Of a DNA stretch of 64,000 nucleotides, positions 8,874 to 18,892 are shown piece after piece. Under the pieces are notes generated by a model that saw nothing but the letters and a program-made list of their open reading frames with translations, did no database searches and had not been told where the DNA came from. The stretch lies in NCBI GenBank assembly GCA_029558535.1, contig JAKQEK010000315.1, positions 1-64,000 on the forward strand. The letters are read 5' to 3'. The position numbers were made by a program, and so were the translations under genes. Every line of letters starts with the position of its first letter. Position 1 is the stretch's first letter. The DNA is from Bacteroidota bacterium. GTDB taxonomy: Bacteria; Bacteroidota; Bacteroidia; Bacteroidales; ML635J-15.

Positions 8874-9999
8874 AGGTTTAATTTTATTTTATATTATTAT
8901 TTCATTTCCATTACTGGTTTTTTCGCAAAAAGCTAATCCTGTTTTAATTACAAATCTGGACGACTTGGTTTCTGAAACATCAGGATTACTAATCTATAAT
9001 AATAAAGTATGGACTCATAATGATTCGGGATGCGAACCTAAATTATATCAGATTGATACAATTACCGGAGCAATTCTTTACGAAAAAACGATTCTTAATG
9101 CGACCAACACTGATTGGGAAGATATTTGCCATGATGACAACTACGCCTATATTGGTGATTTTGGTAATAATAATGGTACTCGTGACGATTTAAAGATTTA
9201 TCGCATTTCGCTATCAGATTTAGACAATAATTTACTTACATCTATTGAATCGGAAATTATCTATTTTTCCTACGATCCCGAAATTTATCCGGAAACAAAC
9301 AAGGACAACGACACCGATTTTGACTGCGAAGCATTAATTGCAAAAGGTGACAGTTTATACCTTTTTTCTAAGAACTGGATAAACAAGAAGTGCTATTTAT
9401 ACTCACTCCCAAAAATTCCGGGAAGCTATATAACTTACAGATTAGACTCTCTTGATACTCAGGGATTGGTTTGCGGAGCAGATTATAATTCCGAAACAAA
9501 CACAGTAAGTCTTATCGGATATGTTTACGGAATTCCGGCACCATCCTTTATATATTTACTATCCGATTTTGAAAACAATGATTTTTTTGGCGGAAATAAT
9601 CTAAGATATGAATTAAATATGAGTGGGTATCAGACTGAAAGTGTCGTTTTTCGTGATATCAACAGACTTTGGATTACAAATGAAAACTTTTTAGGTCACA
9701 CTCAATCTCTTTATGATTTAAATCTTTTTACATTAGGAATTAGAAAAAAACAAGTTAGTACAGGCTGTAATATATACCCCAATCCTGCGAATGACAAAAT
9801 ATTTGTTAGTACTCAGATTAACGAAAAATTCAGGTATTCCGTCAATGATAGTTTCGGTAATTGCTTGATTAAAACTTATAAAAAGCAAAACTTTAACGAA
9901 CCTGTTATTATTGATATATCTGTTTTACCGACAGGAATTTATTTTATTGAGCTATTCGGTCAAAATTGCATTATAAAATCAAAATTTGTTAAACTTTAA
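8863..9999 (+). CDS. Secreted protein with type IX sorting domain
   Basis: 378 residues from the ATG at 8863; TTG at 8857 and GTG at 8860 are less likely alternatives. A signal peptide ends near LLVFSQ. The body has repeated strand-rich segments ([35 protein letters not shown]) that suggest a beta-propeller. The last 75 residues ([13 protein letters not shown] to the C-terminus) form a type A T9SS sorting domain, so the protein should be exported through PorU/PorV-type machinery. It overlaps fbp, which is odd for a secreted protein. No enzymatic function is recognised. Confidence 0.75.
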   Translation: MVNKGLILFYIIISFPLLVFSQKANPVLITNLDDLVSETSGLLIYNNKVWTHNDSGCEPKLYQIDTITGAILYEKTILNATNTDWEDICHDDNYAYIGDFGNNNGTRDDLKIYRISLSDLDNNLLTSIESEIIYFSYDPEIYPETNKDNDTDFDCEALIAKGDSLYLFSKNWINKKCYLYSLPKIPGSYITYRLDSLDTQGLVCGADYNSETNTVSLIGYVYGIPAPSFIYLLSDFENNDFFGGNNLRYELNMSGYQTESVVFRDINRLWITNENFLGHTQSLYDLNLFTLGIRKKQVSTGCNIYPNPANDKIFVSTQINEKFRYSVNDSFGNCLIKTYKKQNFNEPVIIDISVLPTGIYFIELFGQNCIIKSKFVKL

Positions 10000-10030
10000 T
10001 CCTTTTAAGATATTTTTAAGATTTACTATG

Positions 10031-10059
10031 TTGTGTTATTAATATTTTTTGCACTTTTG
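10031..10059 (+). promoter_or_regulatory. Predicted promoter of the S46 peptidase gene
   Basis: TTG at 10031-10033 and CACTTTTG at 10052-10059 (7 of 8 to TAnnTTTG) with an 18-base spacer. Its position argues for the ATG at 10100 as the real start rather than upstream in-frame codons. Confidence 0.4.
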
Positions 10060-10099
10060 TCAAAAGATTATTTTTATTAAATTAATAAAGTTATATTTT

Positions 10100-12295
10100 A
10101 TGAAGAAAGCGATACTATTATTTTTCAGCATTTTAATGCTAAGTAGATTAGTTGCAGTTCCGGATGAAGGAATGTGGCTACCGAATAAAATTGCTCAGCT
10201 AAATTATGCTGATATGCAAAAGTTAGGTTGTAAATTAACTGCCGAAGAAATTTACAGCATTAATAATTCAAGTTTGAAAGATGCAATTTTTCAGCTACAA
10301 ACTGCTGAAGGATCGGGTTTTTGTACTGGCGAAATTGTTAGCAAACAAGGTTTGTTATTTACAAATCATCATTGTGGTTATGAAGCAATAACTAGTCTTA
10401 GTACAACAGAGCACAATTATCTTGACAACGGATATTGGGCAAAAAGCCATAAGGATGAAATATCGGTTCCCGGAATCAGAGTTACAAGAGTTGTTCGTAT
10501 TGAAGATGTAACAGAACAGGTTTTACTGGGAATAACAGATGAAACAAGTGAATCAGAGCGTGAAAAATTAATTAAAAAAGCTATTACCGAAATTGAAAAA
10601 GAAGCAATCAAAGACACTCATTTTGAGGCTTCTGTTTCTGAAATGTATCAGGGTGGTGAGTATTATTTATTTGTTTACGAAGCATTTGGAGACGTAAGAT
10701 TTGTTGGTGCTCCTCCTTCATCAATTGGCAAATTTGGTGGCGATACCGATAACTGGATGTGGCCTCGTCATACCGGAGATTTTTCTATCTTCAGAGTTTA
10801 TATGTCGCCAGACGGAAAGCCTACACAAGGTTATGATGAAAATAATGTCCCTTATGTACCATTACATTCTTTACCAATTTCCATAGCCGGAATTGAAGAA
10901 GGTGATTTTACAATGATTATGGGTTATCCGGGACAAACTGAAAGATATCTTAGTTCTTATGGTATGATTTATAAAAGAGATTTCTTCAATCCTTCTGTTG
11001 TAAAGGTTCTTGAACTTCAATTAAATCTTTTAAAAGAAGAAATGGCTTCGGATATTAATATTCGTTTGGCTTATGCAGATGATTACGCATCAAATGCAAA
11101 CGGTCATAAGTTGTTCAAAGGGGAAGCTCTTACTTTAAGTAACACAGATGCTATACAACAAAAAGAATTACTGGAATCTGAATTTCAGCTTTGGGTGGAC
11201 AGTGACGAAACCCGTAAGGCTAAATATGGTAATGTCTTGCCAAGTTTAAAAAGCAGTTATGAAGCATTTGGTCCTGCAACAAATGATATTATTTATCTTT
11301 CTCTGGGATTATTACAAGCTGGTGAACATGTGATGAATGTTCAGGCTTTTATGAGTCTTGCTAGACTTCTCGAAGATTCGAAAACAAATGCTGACGCAAT
11401 AAAATCGACGATTGAAATGCTGAAACCGGAAGCTGAAAATATGTATGCTAAATATTTCCCGAATGTGGATAAAAAAGTTTTCGAAGCTATGCTTAAACTA
11501 TATGTAACTGATATTCCCGCAGAAAAAAGAAATGGCGTTTTTGCAAACTACATATTCAAAACTTATAAAGGAAAAACCGAATTTGAGTCAATCGAAAAAT
11601 TTATTTTAGCAGCATTTACCAAATCTATTTTTACTGATAAAGCCAGAATGGATGCATTTCTCGCAAAGCCAAGTTACAAAGTTCTTAAAGCTGATCCTAT
11701 TTATGCTTATGTAGAAAATGTTTTCGGCGATTTATTTACTGTGCAAATGGCATATCTTGGAGCAATGGATGGTATTGACGTTAACGAAAGACTTTATATT
11801 GAAGGACTACGTGAGTTCCAAAAAGATAGAACTTTTTATCCTGATGCTAATTCAACACTAAGATTTACATATGGAACAGTAAAATCATACAATCCACGTG
11901 ATGCTGTTCATTATAAATATCTTACTTATGCCGATGGTATAATAGAAAAAGAAGATCCTACAAATGATGAATTTATTGTTGAACCTGAATTAAAATCAAA
12001 AATTCTTAAAAAGGAATTTGGTCGTTATGCTGACAAAACAGGAAATCTTCCGGTATGTTTTTTAAGTGATAATGACATAACAGGAGGTAATTCAGGATCT
12101 CCGATTATCAACGGCAAAGGCGAACTTATTGGATTGGCATTTGATGGCAACTGGGAATGGTTGTGCAGTAATCTTTTGTTCAGTGTTGAGTTACAAAGAA
12201 CAATCAATGTTGATGCAAGATACGTATTATGGGTTATTGATGAATTATACGGAGCTCAGAATATAATTGATGAACTTGATATCAGAACAAAATAA
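10100..12295 (+). CDS. S46-family dipeptidyl-peptidase, DPP7-like
   Basis: 731 residues from the ATG at 10100; the longer reading frame to 10049 would place the signal peptide internally. The signal peptide ends near residue 20. The S46 catalytic triad region is visible: FTNHHCGY at about residues 87-93 (His), FGGDTDNWMWPRHTGD (Asp) and GGNSGSP with Ser665. Residue 683, 18 after the catalytic Ser, is Gly (AFDGNWEW). In this family Gly there marks DPP7-type specificity for hydrophobic P1 residues, whereas Arg marks the acidic-specific DPP11. It should release dipeptides in the periplasm for peptide-based growth. Confidence 0.92.
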   Translation: MKKAILLFFSILMLSRLVAVPDEGMWLPNKIAQLNYADMQKLGCKLTAEEIYSINNSSLKDAIFQLQTAEGSGFCTGEIVSKQGLLFTNHHCGYEAITSLSTTEHNYLDNGYWAKSHKDEISVPGIRVTRVVRIEDVTEQVLLGITDETSESEREKLIKKAITEIEKEAIKDTHFEASVSEMYQGGEYYLFVYEAFGDVRFVGAPPSSIGKFGGDTDNWMWPRHTGDFSIFRVYMSPDGKPTQGYDENNVPYVPLHSLPISIAGIEEGDFTMIMGYPGQTERYLSSYGMIYKRDFFNPSVVKVLELQLNLLKEEMASDINIRLAYADDYASNANGHKLFKGEALTLSNTDAIQQKELLESEFQLWVDSDETRKAKYGNVLPSLKSSYEAFGPATNDIIYLSLGLLQAGEHVMNVQAFMSLARLLEDSKTNADAIKSTIEMLKPEAENMYAKYFPNVDKKVFEAMLKLYVTDIPAEKRNGVFANYIFKTYKGKTEFESIEKFILAAFTKSIFTDKARMDAFLAKPSYKVLKADPIYAYVENVFGDLFTVQMAYLGAMDGIDVNERLYIEGLREFQKDRTFYPDANSTLRFTYGTVKSYNPRDAVHYKYLTYADGIIEKEDPTNDEFIVEPELKSKILKKEFGRYADKTGNLPVCFLSDNDITGGNSGSPIINGKGELIGLAFDGNWEWLCSNLLFSVELQRTINVDARYVLWVIDELYGAQNIIDELDIRTK

Positions 12296-12320
12296 TTTGA
12301 TTTAATAAACTGTGTTTTAA

Positions 12321-12343
12321 AAGGCTGTCCGAAAGACAGTCTT
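12321..12343 (+). terminator. Intrinsic terminator of the S46 peptidase gene
   Basis: Nine-base stem AAGGCTGTC/GACAGTCTT (one G-T pair) around a 5-base loop, followed by a run of eight T. It lies 26 bases after the peptidase stop codon. Confidence 0.8.
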
Positions 12344-12502
12344 TTTTTTTAATAAAAAATATAATTCAAAATTCCGATAAACAAAACTTTATAAACTTTG
12401 AAGGCCCTCTCCCTGTTCCTTTTTTTCATAGGGACATGCATTTATCTTAATTTTTGTTATACATGATGATACAAATACTTATTTTTAGTAATTTTACAAA
12501 CT

Positions 12503-14065
12503 ATGAAGCAAATATGGACAATAGTATTTTTGCTTGTTAATATAATAGAAATTAGTGGACAAGTTGATAAACCGGATGGTTTTACACAGTTCTTTTATCC
12601 CAACGGACAAATATCTGCCGAAGGTATAATAAAGGATGGTAAACCTGATGGTTACTGGAAAAACTATTATGATGACGGAACTCTCAAATCTGAAGGTAAT
12701 CGTTTGTTTTTCGAACTTGACAGTATCTGGAAATTCTACTACCCAGATGGATATATCTCAAGTGAAATAACGTACCGACAAGATAAAAAAAACGGATATT
12801 CCACTAATTTTGATTTTTACTTTACAAAAGATTCTGTAAAAGTTTACTATCTTACTTCTAAAGAGCTTTTCCTGAACAGCAAACGCGAAGGGATGTCCTA
12901 TTATTATGATAGTACAGGATATGTAAAATACTGCTATAGCTATAAAAACGACAAAAAACAAGGCGACGGAAAAGAATTTAATTCTCAAGGACAAATTATT
13001 ACTTTGTTTAGTTTTTATAATGGCTATTTAGTAGAATCTGTAAAAATAAACCGCACAGATAAAAACAACCTAAAACAAGGCAAATGGATAGAATTTTATC
13101 CTAACGGTAACAAACAAATAGAATCGCATTACTTTAACGGTAAACTACACGGGCTATACCGGGAATATGATAATTCAGGAAAACTAACAAAAGAATTAAA
13201 ATATGTTGACGGAGAAATTTATGTCCCCTCACCTGAAGAGGAAATTGTTATAAAAGCCGAAATAAAAAAGAGTTACTTTCCGGACGGCAAAATACAATAC
13301 GAAGGGGCATTTCTTGAAAACACTCCTGTTGGGATACACAAAGAATATAATGAACAAGGCAAAGTGATCGTTTTAAAAGAATATACCTCTGAAGGCACTT
13401 TGTTTGGTACCGGATTTTTTGATGAAAATGGGAACAGAACAGGATTATGGAAGCTATACGACAGGTTTTTTGATTACTTTTATGCTGAAGGAAACTATAA
13501 AAACGGTTTGCAGGAAGACAAATGGATATACTACTATCCTGATAGTAAAATAGAACAAGAAGGTTATTATATTGAAGGAAAACCTGATAAAGATTGGGTT
13601 TGGTATTATCCTAACGGAATGAAAAAACGTGAAGAAACTTATATCAATGGAAAACGCGAGGGTAATTATATAGAATATGACTCAATAGGCAATACAATTT
13701 TATCGGGGAAATACTTTGACGATGCCTGTGATGAAGATTGGTATTATAATGTTGGGGATATCATGGAAAAAGGGGCTTATAAGGTTGGCGAAAAAATAGA
13801 AGTATGGAAAAGTTATTATAACGAAACAGACGAGCTTCGTTTTGTGGGAGCATACAAAAACGGCGATCCGGATGGCCAACATAAATGGTATTATCCTGAC
13901 GGGCAAATAGAGTTAACGGGAAGTTACAGGATGGGTAAGAAACAGAAAAACTGGAAAAAATTTAACGAAGACGGTAGCCTATATATGACTTTTACATACA
14001 GAAATGATGAACTAATAAAAATCGACGGGATTAGCATTAAAAAGGGAAGGGCAAATAAAAAATAA
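12503..14065 (+). CDS. Secreted MORN-variant repeat protein
   Basis: 520 residues with a signal peptide ending near ISGQ (residue 20). At least twelve copies of a roughly 22-residue unit of the form F-Y-P-N-G-Q-I-x-x-E-G-x-Y-x-x-G-K-x-x-G-x-W are visible along the whole length. This is the MORN_2 repeat, often annotated as YwqK-like; in Bacteroidota these are usually secreted or periplasmic proteins of unknown function. There is no T9SS tail and no catalytic domain. A second, shorter MORN-bearing lipoprotein lies at 37918. Confidence 0.75.
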   Translation: MKQIWTIVFLLVNIIEISGQVDKPDGFTQFFYPNGQISAEGIIKDGKPDGYWKNYYDDGTLKSEGNRLFFELDSIWKFYYPDGYISSEITYRQDKKNGYSTNFDFYFTKDSVKVYYLTSKELFLNSKREGMSYYYDSTGYVKYCYSYKNDKKQGDGKEFNSQGQIITLFSFYNGYLVESVKINRTDKNNLKQGKWIEFYPNGNKQIESHYFNGKLHGLYREYDNSGKLTKELKYVDGEIYVPSPEEEIVIKAEIKKSYFPDGKIQYEGAFLENTPVGIHKEYNEQGKVIVLKEYTSEGTLFGTGFFDENGNRTGLWKLYDRFFDYFYAEGNYKNGLQEDKWIYYYPDSKIEQEGYYIEGKPDKDWVWYYPNGMKKREETYINGKREGNYIEYDSIGNTILSGKYFDDACDEDWYYNVGDIMEKGAYKVGEKIEVWKSYYNETDELRFVGAYKNGDPDGQHKWYYPDGQIELTGSYRMGKKQKNWKKFNEDGSLYMTFTYRNDELIKIDGISIKKGRANKK

Positions 14066-14068
14066 AAA

Positions 14069-14093
14069 AAAGAGCCCTAATATCAGGCTCTTT
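14069..14093. terminator. Bidirectional terminator between convergent genes
   Basis: AAAGAGCC at 14069-14076 pairs with GGCTCTTT at 14086-14093 around a 9-base loop. A-rich on the left and T-rich on the right, it can stop the MORN gene on the plus strand and the antiporter gene on the minus strand. Confidence 0.75.
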
Positions 14094-14112
14094 AATTTAT
14101 TATTTTATCATT

Positions 14113-15429
14113 TTAATGTATAAATATCAGTTGTACAATAATATAAACTGGTAATAACACAATTAGTGAGAATTTAATCATATAACCGAAGAAACTAGGC
14201 ATATCTATTTTATTTTCTTCTGCAATTGCTTTAACCATAAAATTCGGACCGTTGCCAATGTATGTCATTGAGCCAAAGAACACAGCACCAAGGCAAATAG
14301 CTGTTAGAAACATTTCGGGAATTCCTGCCACGAGATTAGCCCCCTCAATATGCATTCCTGTTGCAAGTTTATGGAAAGAAACTGCTGTTGGAGCATTGTC
14401 AAGGAAAGAACTTAAAGCCCCGGTTGCGTAATAAAATTGTGACGGCTCGTTTATTCCAAACGAAGCTGCGTTGGCGGCCAAATAAAGCAATGCGGGAACC
14501 ATAGTGATAAATATACCTAAGAACAAAAATGCAACTTCAACAATTGGTACCCAGGTAAATTTATTTGCCTCACGAAGTTTTTTCTTAGTCAATAATAATG
14601 ATAATCCGGCCATTAACAACATTGCTGCTTCACGAACAAAACCCAAATAGTGATTTTCATGAACAAAATCAAGATACTGACCATTTAAAAATGCTACAGA
14701 AACAACAACACCTGCTAACCATAGGAAGTTTAAATTTCCCCGTATTTTTATTGGCTCTATGTTGGTTCTGTCAAATGCTATATTCTCGAGAGGCTCTTTC
14801 TTGTAATAATAAGAATCAAATATGAAATATATTGTTAGTAAAAGTGCGTTAGTTAATGCCCACTCAGGAAGCATGTGGAAAAACCAGGTAAACTCTGCAC
14901 CTCTCAAATACAATAAAAACAATGGAGGATCACCCAAAGGTGTCAATAAACCTCCACAGTTTGCTACTATAGCAATAAAAAAAAGTATTGTATGTACTTT
15001 AAATTTTCTCTCAGAATTTGTTTTTATTATCGGTCTTATCAACAACATCGCAGCTCCGGTAGTACCCATAATAGAAGCCAAAACAGCACCTATTGCTAAA
15101 AATGTTGTATTTATCCATGGTTTTGCCTGAATGTCGCCTTTCAGGTGTATTCCTCCTGTTATAACAAACAAAGAGCCTAATAAAATAATAAATGGAACAT
15201 AATCAAACAAAAGCTGATGAGCCAGAGCATCCGACAAATGCTGCGAAATAAGATAGGCCGCTGTAGGAATACCCAGTGCAAGCGAAACTATCAATTTGTT
15301 CTTATTTTCTTCCCACCAATGGTGAAATAATAATGGCCCTACAGCAATCATAAGAAGCATAAGGACAAAAGGAATTAACGCCCATAATGGCATGTCAACG
15401 TTTACTTCGGATGCAGATAATAGTATCAT
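14113..15429 (-). CDS. NhaD-type sodium:proton antiporter
   Basis: 438 residues and about 12 predicted membrane segments of the ArsB/NhaD (ion transporter) superfamily. Typical segments include MGTTGAAMLLIRPIIKTN, a Gly/Pro-rich region (NCGGLLTPLGDPPLFLLYL) and SSFLDNAPTAVSFHKLA. These are the re-entrant motifs of the NhaD and citrate/arsenite carriers. It should exchange cytoplasmic Na+ for protons at the inner membrane, in line with a sodium-rich habitat. A box TAGTTTTG on the minus strand at 15460-15453 could be its -7 element. Confidence 0.85.
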   Translation of the reverse strand: MILLSASEVNVDMPLWALIPFVLMLLMIAVGPLLFHHWWEENKNKLIVSLALGIPTAAYLISQHLSDALAHQLLFDYVPFIILLGSLFVITGGIHLKGDIQAKPWINTTFLAIGAVLASIMGTTGAAMLLIRPIIKTNSERKFKVHTILFFIAIVANCGGLLTPLGDPPLFLLYLRGAEFTWFFHMLPEWALTNALLLTIYFIFDSYYYKKEPLENIAFDRTNIEPIKIRGNLNFLWLAGVVVSVAFLNGQYLDFVHENHYLGFVREAAMLLMAGLSLLLTKKKLREANKFTWVPIVEVAFLFLGIFITMVPALLYLAANAASFGINEPSQFYYATGALSSFLDNAPTAVSFHKLATGMHIEGANLVAGIPEMFLTAICLGAVFFGSMTYIGNGPNFMVKAIAEENKIDMPSFFGYMIKFSLIVLLPVYIIVQLIFIH

Positions 15430-15562
15430 ATTCTGTCGTTTTAAAATCGAGGCAAAACTAATTAATTTTTTTAACTGATTGTATGATAATTACTAAAATT
15501 TTACTGATAAAATACTGTTCGACAACAGATTTCAATTATTGTTGAAATCACATCAATAAGAT

Positions 15563-16222
15563 TTATTCTTTTGGAATAGTTTCACTAACTGGGTTTTCAG
15601 CTTGAATTTCACCAATGTTTTTTTTGAAAACTTTTTTATAAAAAATAATCATTAAAAAAACAGAAATAGTTATGGAGGAATCGGCTACATTAAAAACTGG
15701 GCGAAAAAACAAGAGCTCTTGTCCACCAACAAATGGAAACCAATCGGGATAAGTTGATTCTATAACAGGACAATAAAACATATCTACTACATTACCATAT
15801 AAAAATGACTCATAACCACCTCCATTGGGAAATATTTGCGCAACTTGCCCAAAACTCTCATTAAAAATTAAACCATAAAAAGCACAGTCTATAAGATTAC
15901 CAGTTGCACCTGCAATTACAAGTGCAATACAAACTATATAAAATGTATTCTCTCCTGCTTTAATAATACGATACAAATAATATGATAAACCACTAATTGC
16001 AACTATCCTAAAAAGACTCAATGCAAGCTTTCCCCAACTACCTCCTAATTCCATTCCAAAGGCCATACCTGCATTTTCGGTAAAGTGAAACATTATCTTG
16101 TCGCCTATAATATGAATTTCCTCACCCATCATCATATTTGTTTTAACCCAGATTTTAATTATTTGATCCAGGATAAGTACCCCAAATATTACTGATAATG
16201 CTATAATAGTTTTTTTCTTCAT
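15563..16222 (-). CDS. lspA: Lipoprotein signal peptidase II
   Basis: 219 residues from the ATG at 16222 (MKKKTIIALSVIF); upstream codons to 16243 overlap the probable promoter. There are four membrane helices. The conserved segments are DQIIKIWVKTN, FHFTENAGMAFGM, GNLIDCAFYG (catalytic Asp) and FNVADSSITISV (second catalytic Asp). The canonical GNxxDR motif reads GNLIDCA here. The protein is longer than the E. coli enzyme (about 165 residues) because of an insertion between the two Asp segments, as is common in Bacteroidota. It cleaves signal peptides of the many lipoproteins seen in this window. Confidence 0.95.
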   Translation of the reverse strand: MKKKTIIALSVIFGVLILDQIIKIWVKTNMMMGEEIHIIGDKIMFHFTENAGMAFGMELGGSWGKLALSLFRIVAISGLSYYLYRIIKAGENTFYIVCIALVIAGATGNLIDCAFYGLIFNESFGQVAQIFPNGGGYESFLYGNVVDMFYCPVIESTYPDWFPFVGGQELLFFRPVFNVADSSITISVFLMIIFYKKVFKKNIGEIQAENPVSETIPKE

Positions 16223-16574
16223 CAGATAATTTTCAAGTCGCAAAGATAAAATATTTATATAGATTATTATTAATGTTTTTACCTACATTCAAAAAATATC
16301 AACAAATAGTGTAATTATTTAGCTGGCATCTAATATTCACTTTTGGCATAACTTGTCCCTACTTAAAAGTTGGGTTTACTGATATTTGAGCCCTCCGGAC
16401 TTATAATTTTGAACCAGCTAAATATTTATCCAATCTGATTATGACCAAATATTTTGCAAATCTACCTGAGGCATAGACTATGAATTACATAATTTTCTAC
16501 ACTTGATTACATATTCTTTATTCTTAAATTCATTTGCTTAATTATTTTTTGTTTTTTTGCATCAATTTTACAAC
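16223..16574. other. Non-coding stretch of 352 bases
   Basis: No convincing reading frame. A TATCTTTG box on the minus strand (16248-16241) may be the lspA -7 element. An 11-base perfect inverted repeat (TATTTAGCTGG at 16316-16326, CCAGCTAAATA at 16414-16424) encloses 87 bases. The rest is AT-rich. Confidence 0.5.
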
Positions 16575-17810
16575 ATGACAAAGAAATTGAAAGTTTTATA
16601 CATTTCTTATGACGGCATGACTGATTCTCTCGGACAATCACAGGTAATTCCGTATCTCAAGTATTTGTCTGCAAAAAATATAGAAATTCATATTTTATCT
16701 GCTGAAAAAAGAGAAAATTTTGATAAAGCCAAAGATGAAATTGCCGAATTATTAATATCAATCGGTATTTCCTGGCATCCTGTTTATTACACAAAAAAAC
16801 CCGCTGTAATTTCGACAATAAAAGATATTCTAAAAATCAAAAAAAAGTCTGCTATACTTCACAAAAAATACAATTTTGATATAGTCCATTGTCGCTCATA
16901 TATATCAGCATTCTCAGGTGTGTATCTGAAAAAGAAATTTCATGTGAAGTTTCTGTTTGACATGCGTGGATTTTATCCAGACGAACGTGTTGACGGGGAT
17001 TTATGGCCTCAGTCAAATCAGGTTTACAAGTTGGTCTATCGCTATTTTAAAAACAAAGAAAAATCATTTATAGCAACAGCCGACCATATTATTAGTCTTA
17101 CATATACTGCAAAAGAAATTATTCACAAAAAATTCGATTATTCTGATTCCTTTATTTCGGTTATACCTTGTTGTGCAGATTTGGAACATTTCGATTTTCA
17201 TAAAATAAGCAAATCTGTATTATCTGAACTAAGAAACAACACAGGCATTTCTGAAACAGATTTTGTTCTAAGTTATCTTGGTTCAATTGGTACCTGGTAT
17301 ATGATTGATGAAATGATAATGTTTTTCAAAATGCTGAAAAAACATAAGCAAAATGCAAAATTCCTGATAATCACAAAAGATAATCCTGAAATAATCTATA
17401 ATTCTGCAGCAAAAATAATTGTTAGCACTGATGATATTATAATTAAAGCAGCAAACAGAAGTTTAGTTCCAGATTTAATCTCACTTTCTCATGTTTCTAT
17501 TTTCTTTATAAAACCTGTGTTTTCTAAAAAAGCTTCATCTCCAACAAAACTTGCCGAACTTCTTGGGATGGGAATTCCTGTAATTTGTAACTCAAATGTC
17601 GGAGATATTGATAAATTTGTGCCCGAATTTAATTTAGGGTTTCTAATAGATCAATTTAATGAAAGAAATTACGAAAAAGTTGTTTTACAAATTGATGAAC
17701 TCGTGAAATTTGATTCGGAAAAACTAAGAACTGTTGCAGAAGAACATTTCTCGGTGAACAAGGGTGCTGATGAATATTATTCTGTTTATAAAAATTTAGG
17801 CATAAAGTGA
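16575..17810 (+). CDS. Glycosyltransferase, GT4-like
   Basis: 411 residues from the ATG at 16575. The N-terminal half begins with a Rossmann strand (KVLYISYDGMTDSLGQSQVIPYL), and the C-terminal half has the nucleotide-sugar segment SPTKLAELLGMGIPVICNSNVGD with the Glu expected in GT-B enzymes. It should transfer a sugar from a nucleotide donor during polysaccharide or glycolipid assembly at the inner membrane. Its stop overlaps the next start by 4 bases (GTGA), so the two glycosyltransferases are translationally coupled. Donor and acceptor are unknown. Confidence 0.85.
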   Translation: MTKKLKVLYISYDGMTDSLGQSQVIPYLKYLSAKNIEIHILSAEKRENFDKAKDEIAELLISIGISWHPVYYTKKPAVISTIKDILKIKKKSAILHKKYNFDIVHCRSYISAFSGVYLKKKFHVKFLFDMRGFYPDERVDGDLWPQSNQVYKLVYRYFKNKEKSFIATADHIISLTYTAKEIIHKKFDYSDSFISVIPCCADLEHFDFHKISKSVLSELRNNTGISETDFVLSYLGSIGTWYMIDEMIMFFKMLKKHKQNAKFLIITKDNPEIIYNSAAKIIVSTDDIIIKAANRSLVPDLISLSHVSIFFIKPVFSKKASSPTKLAELLGMGIPVICNSNVGDIDKFVPEFNLGFLIDQFNERNYEKVVLQIDELVKFDSEKLRTVAEEHFSVNKGADEYYSVYKNLGIK

Positions 17811-18883
17811 AGAAAATACTAGCAATAATACAACACCGCAAAGATCGTTCGCCGGGTCAGAGATTCAGGTTTGAGCAATATATACAGGCATTAGAGGCTG
17901 CGGGGTATGAAATTATCTTTTCAAATATTTTAAATGAAAAGAACGACAGGATATTTTATTCTCACGGAAAATTATTATCTAAACTTCGAATTGTTATCAA
18001 AAGCTTTTTTCATCGTTTGCAAGATTTAAAAACAGCTAAAAATTGTGACATTGTTTTCATTTATCGCGAAGCCTTTATGATGGGAACGAGTTATTTTGAA
18101 AAACGCTTTTCGAGATGCGGCAAACCGGTTATTTTTGATTTTGATGATTCGATTTGGCTAAACGATACAAGCGAAGGAAATCAAAGTCTGGCCTGGATGA
18201 AAAAACCTGAAAAAACTGCGGATATCTGTAGATATGCTAGTTTGGTTATGGTTGGCAATCAATATCTTGCAGACTATGCATTAAAATACAATTCAAATGT
18301 TTTTATTCTTCCAACGACAATAAATACAGAATATCACAAGCCTGTAAAATGCTCCGACATATCCGAAAAAATCTGTATTGGCTGGACCGGGACAACAACA
18401 ACATTAAAACATTTTGATACTGCAAGTCCTATATTAAAAAAACTGAAAGAAAAATATGCAGACAAAATTTACTTCAAGGTAATCGTAAATTCCGAAAAGT
18501 GGGTAAGAGATATAGAAGTGAAATTTATCAAATGGTCATTAGAAAATGAAATATCTGATTTGTGTGAATTTGATATTGGAATTATGCCCTTACCCGACAA
18601 TGAATGGAGCAATGGAAAGTGTGGTTTTAAGGGCTTACAGTGTATGGCTCTCGAAATGCCTGTGATTATGTCGCCCGTTGGTGTAAATACTGAAATAATA
18701 TCACATGGAATAAATGGTTTTCTTGCAAACAGCGAACAGGAATGGTTTGAAACTTTATGTGAACTAATTGAAAATCCCGAACTTCGAAAAACAATTGGTA
18801 AAGCAGGAAGAAAAACCGTTGAGGATAAGTATTCAGTAAAAGTTTGGCAAGATAAATTCGTCAAAAAAATAGTCGAATTATAA
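17807..18883 (+). CDS. Glycosyltransferase, GT-B fold, GTG start
   Basis: 358 residues with a GTG start inside the stop of the upstream glycosyltransferase. N-terminal KKILAIIQHRKDRSPGQRFRFEQYIQAL is typical of glycosyltransferases acting on cell-surface glycans. The C-terminal donor site reads LPDNEWSNGKCGFKGLQCMALEMPVIMSPVGVN. It probably works on the same product as its neighbour. No other polysaccharide genes (wzx, wzy) are nearby, so this is a two-gene unit. The 9-base gap to the convergent SRPBCC gene holds no terminator. Confidence 0.85.
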   Translation: MKKILAIIQHRKDRSPGQRFRFEQYIQALEAAGYEIIFSNILNEKNDRIFYSHGKLLSKLRIVIKSFFHRLQDLKTAKNCDIVFIYREAFMMGTSYFEKRFSRCGKPVIFDFDDSIWLNDTSEGNQSLAWMKKPEKTADICRYASLVMVGNQYLADYALKYNSNVFILPTTINTEYHKPVKCSDISEKICIGWTGTTTTLKHFDTASPILKKLKEKYADKIYFKVIVNSEKWVRDIEVKFIKWSLENEISDLCEFDIGIMPLPDNEWSNGKCGFKGLQCMALEMPVIMSPVGVNTEIISHGINGFLANSEQEWFETLCELIENPELRKTIGKAGRKTVEDKYSVKVWQDKFVKKIVEL

Positions 18884-18892
18884 TTCCGAAAA

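Noticed and set aside
12503-14065. MORN protein as an antitoxin, as YwqK-like proteins are sometimes labelled
   Set aside because: It has a signal peptide and no adjacent toxin-like gene; a convergent antiporter follows it.
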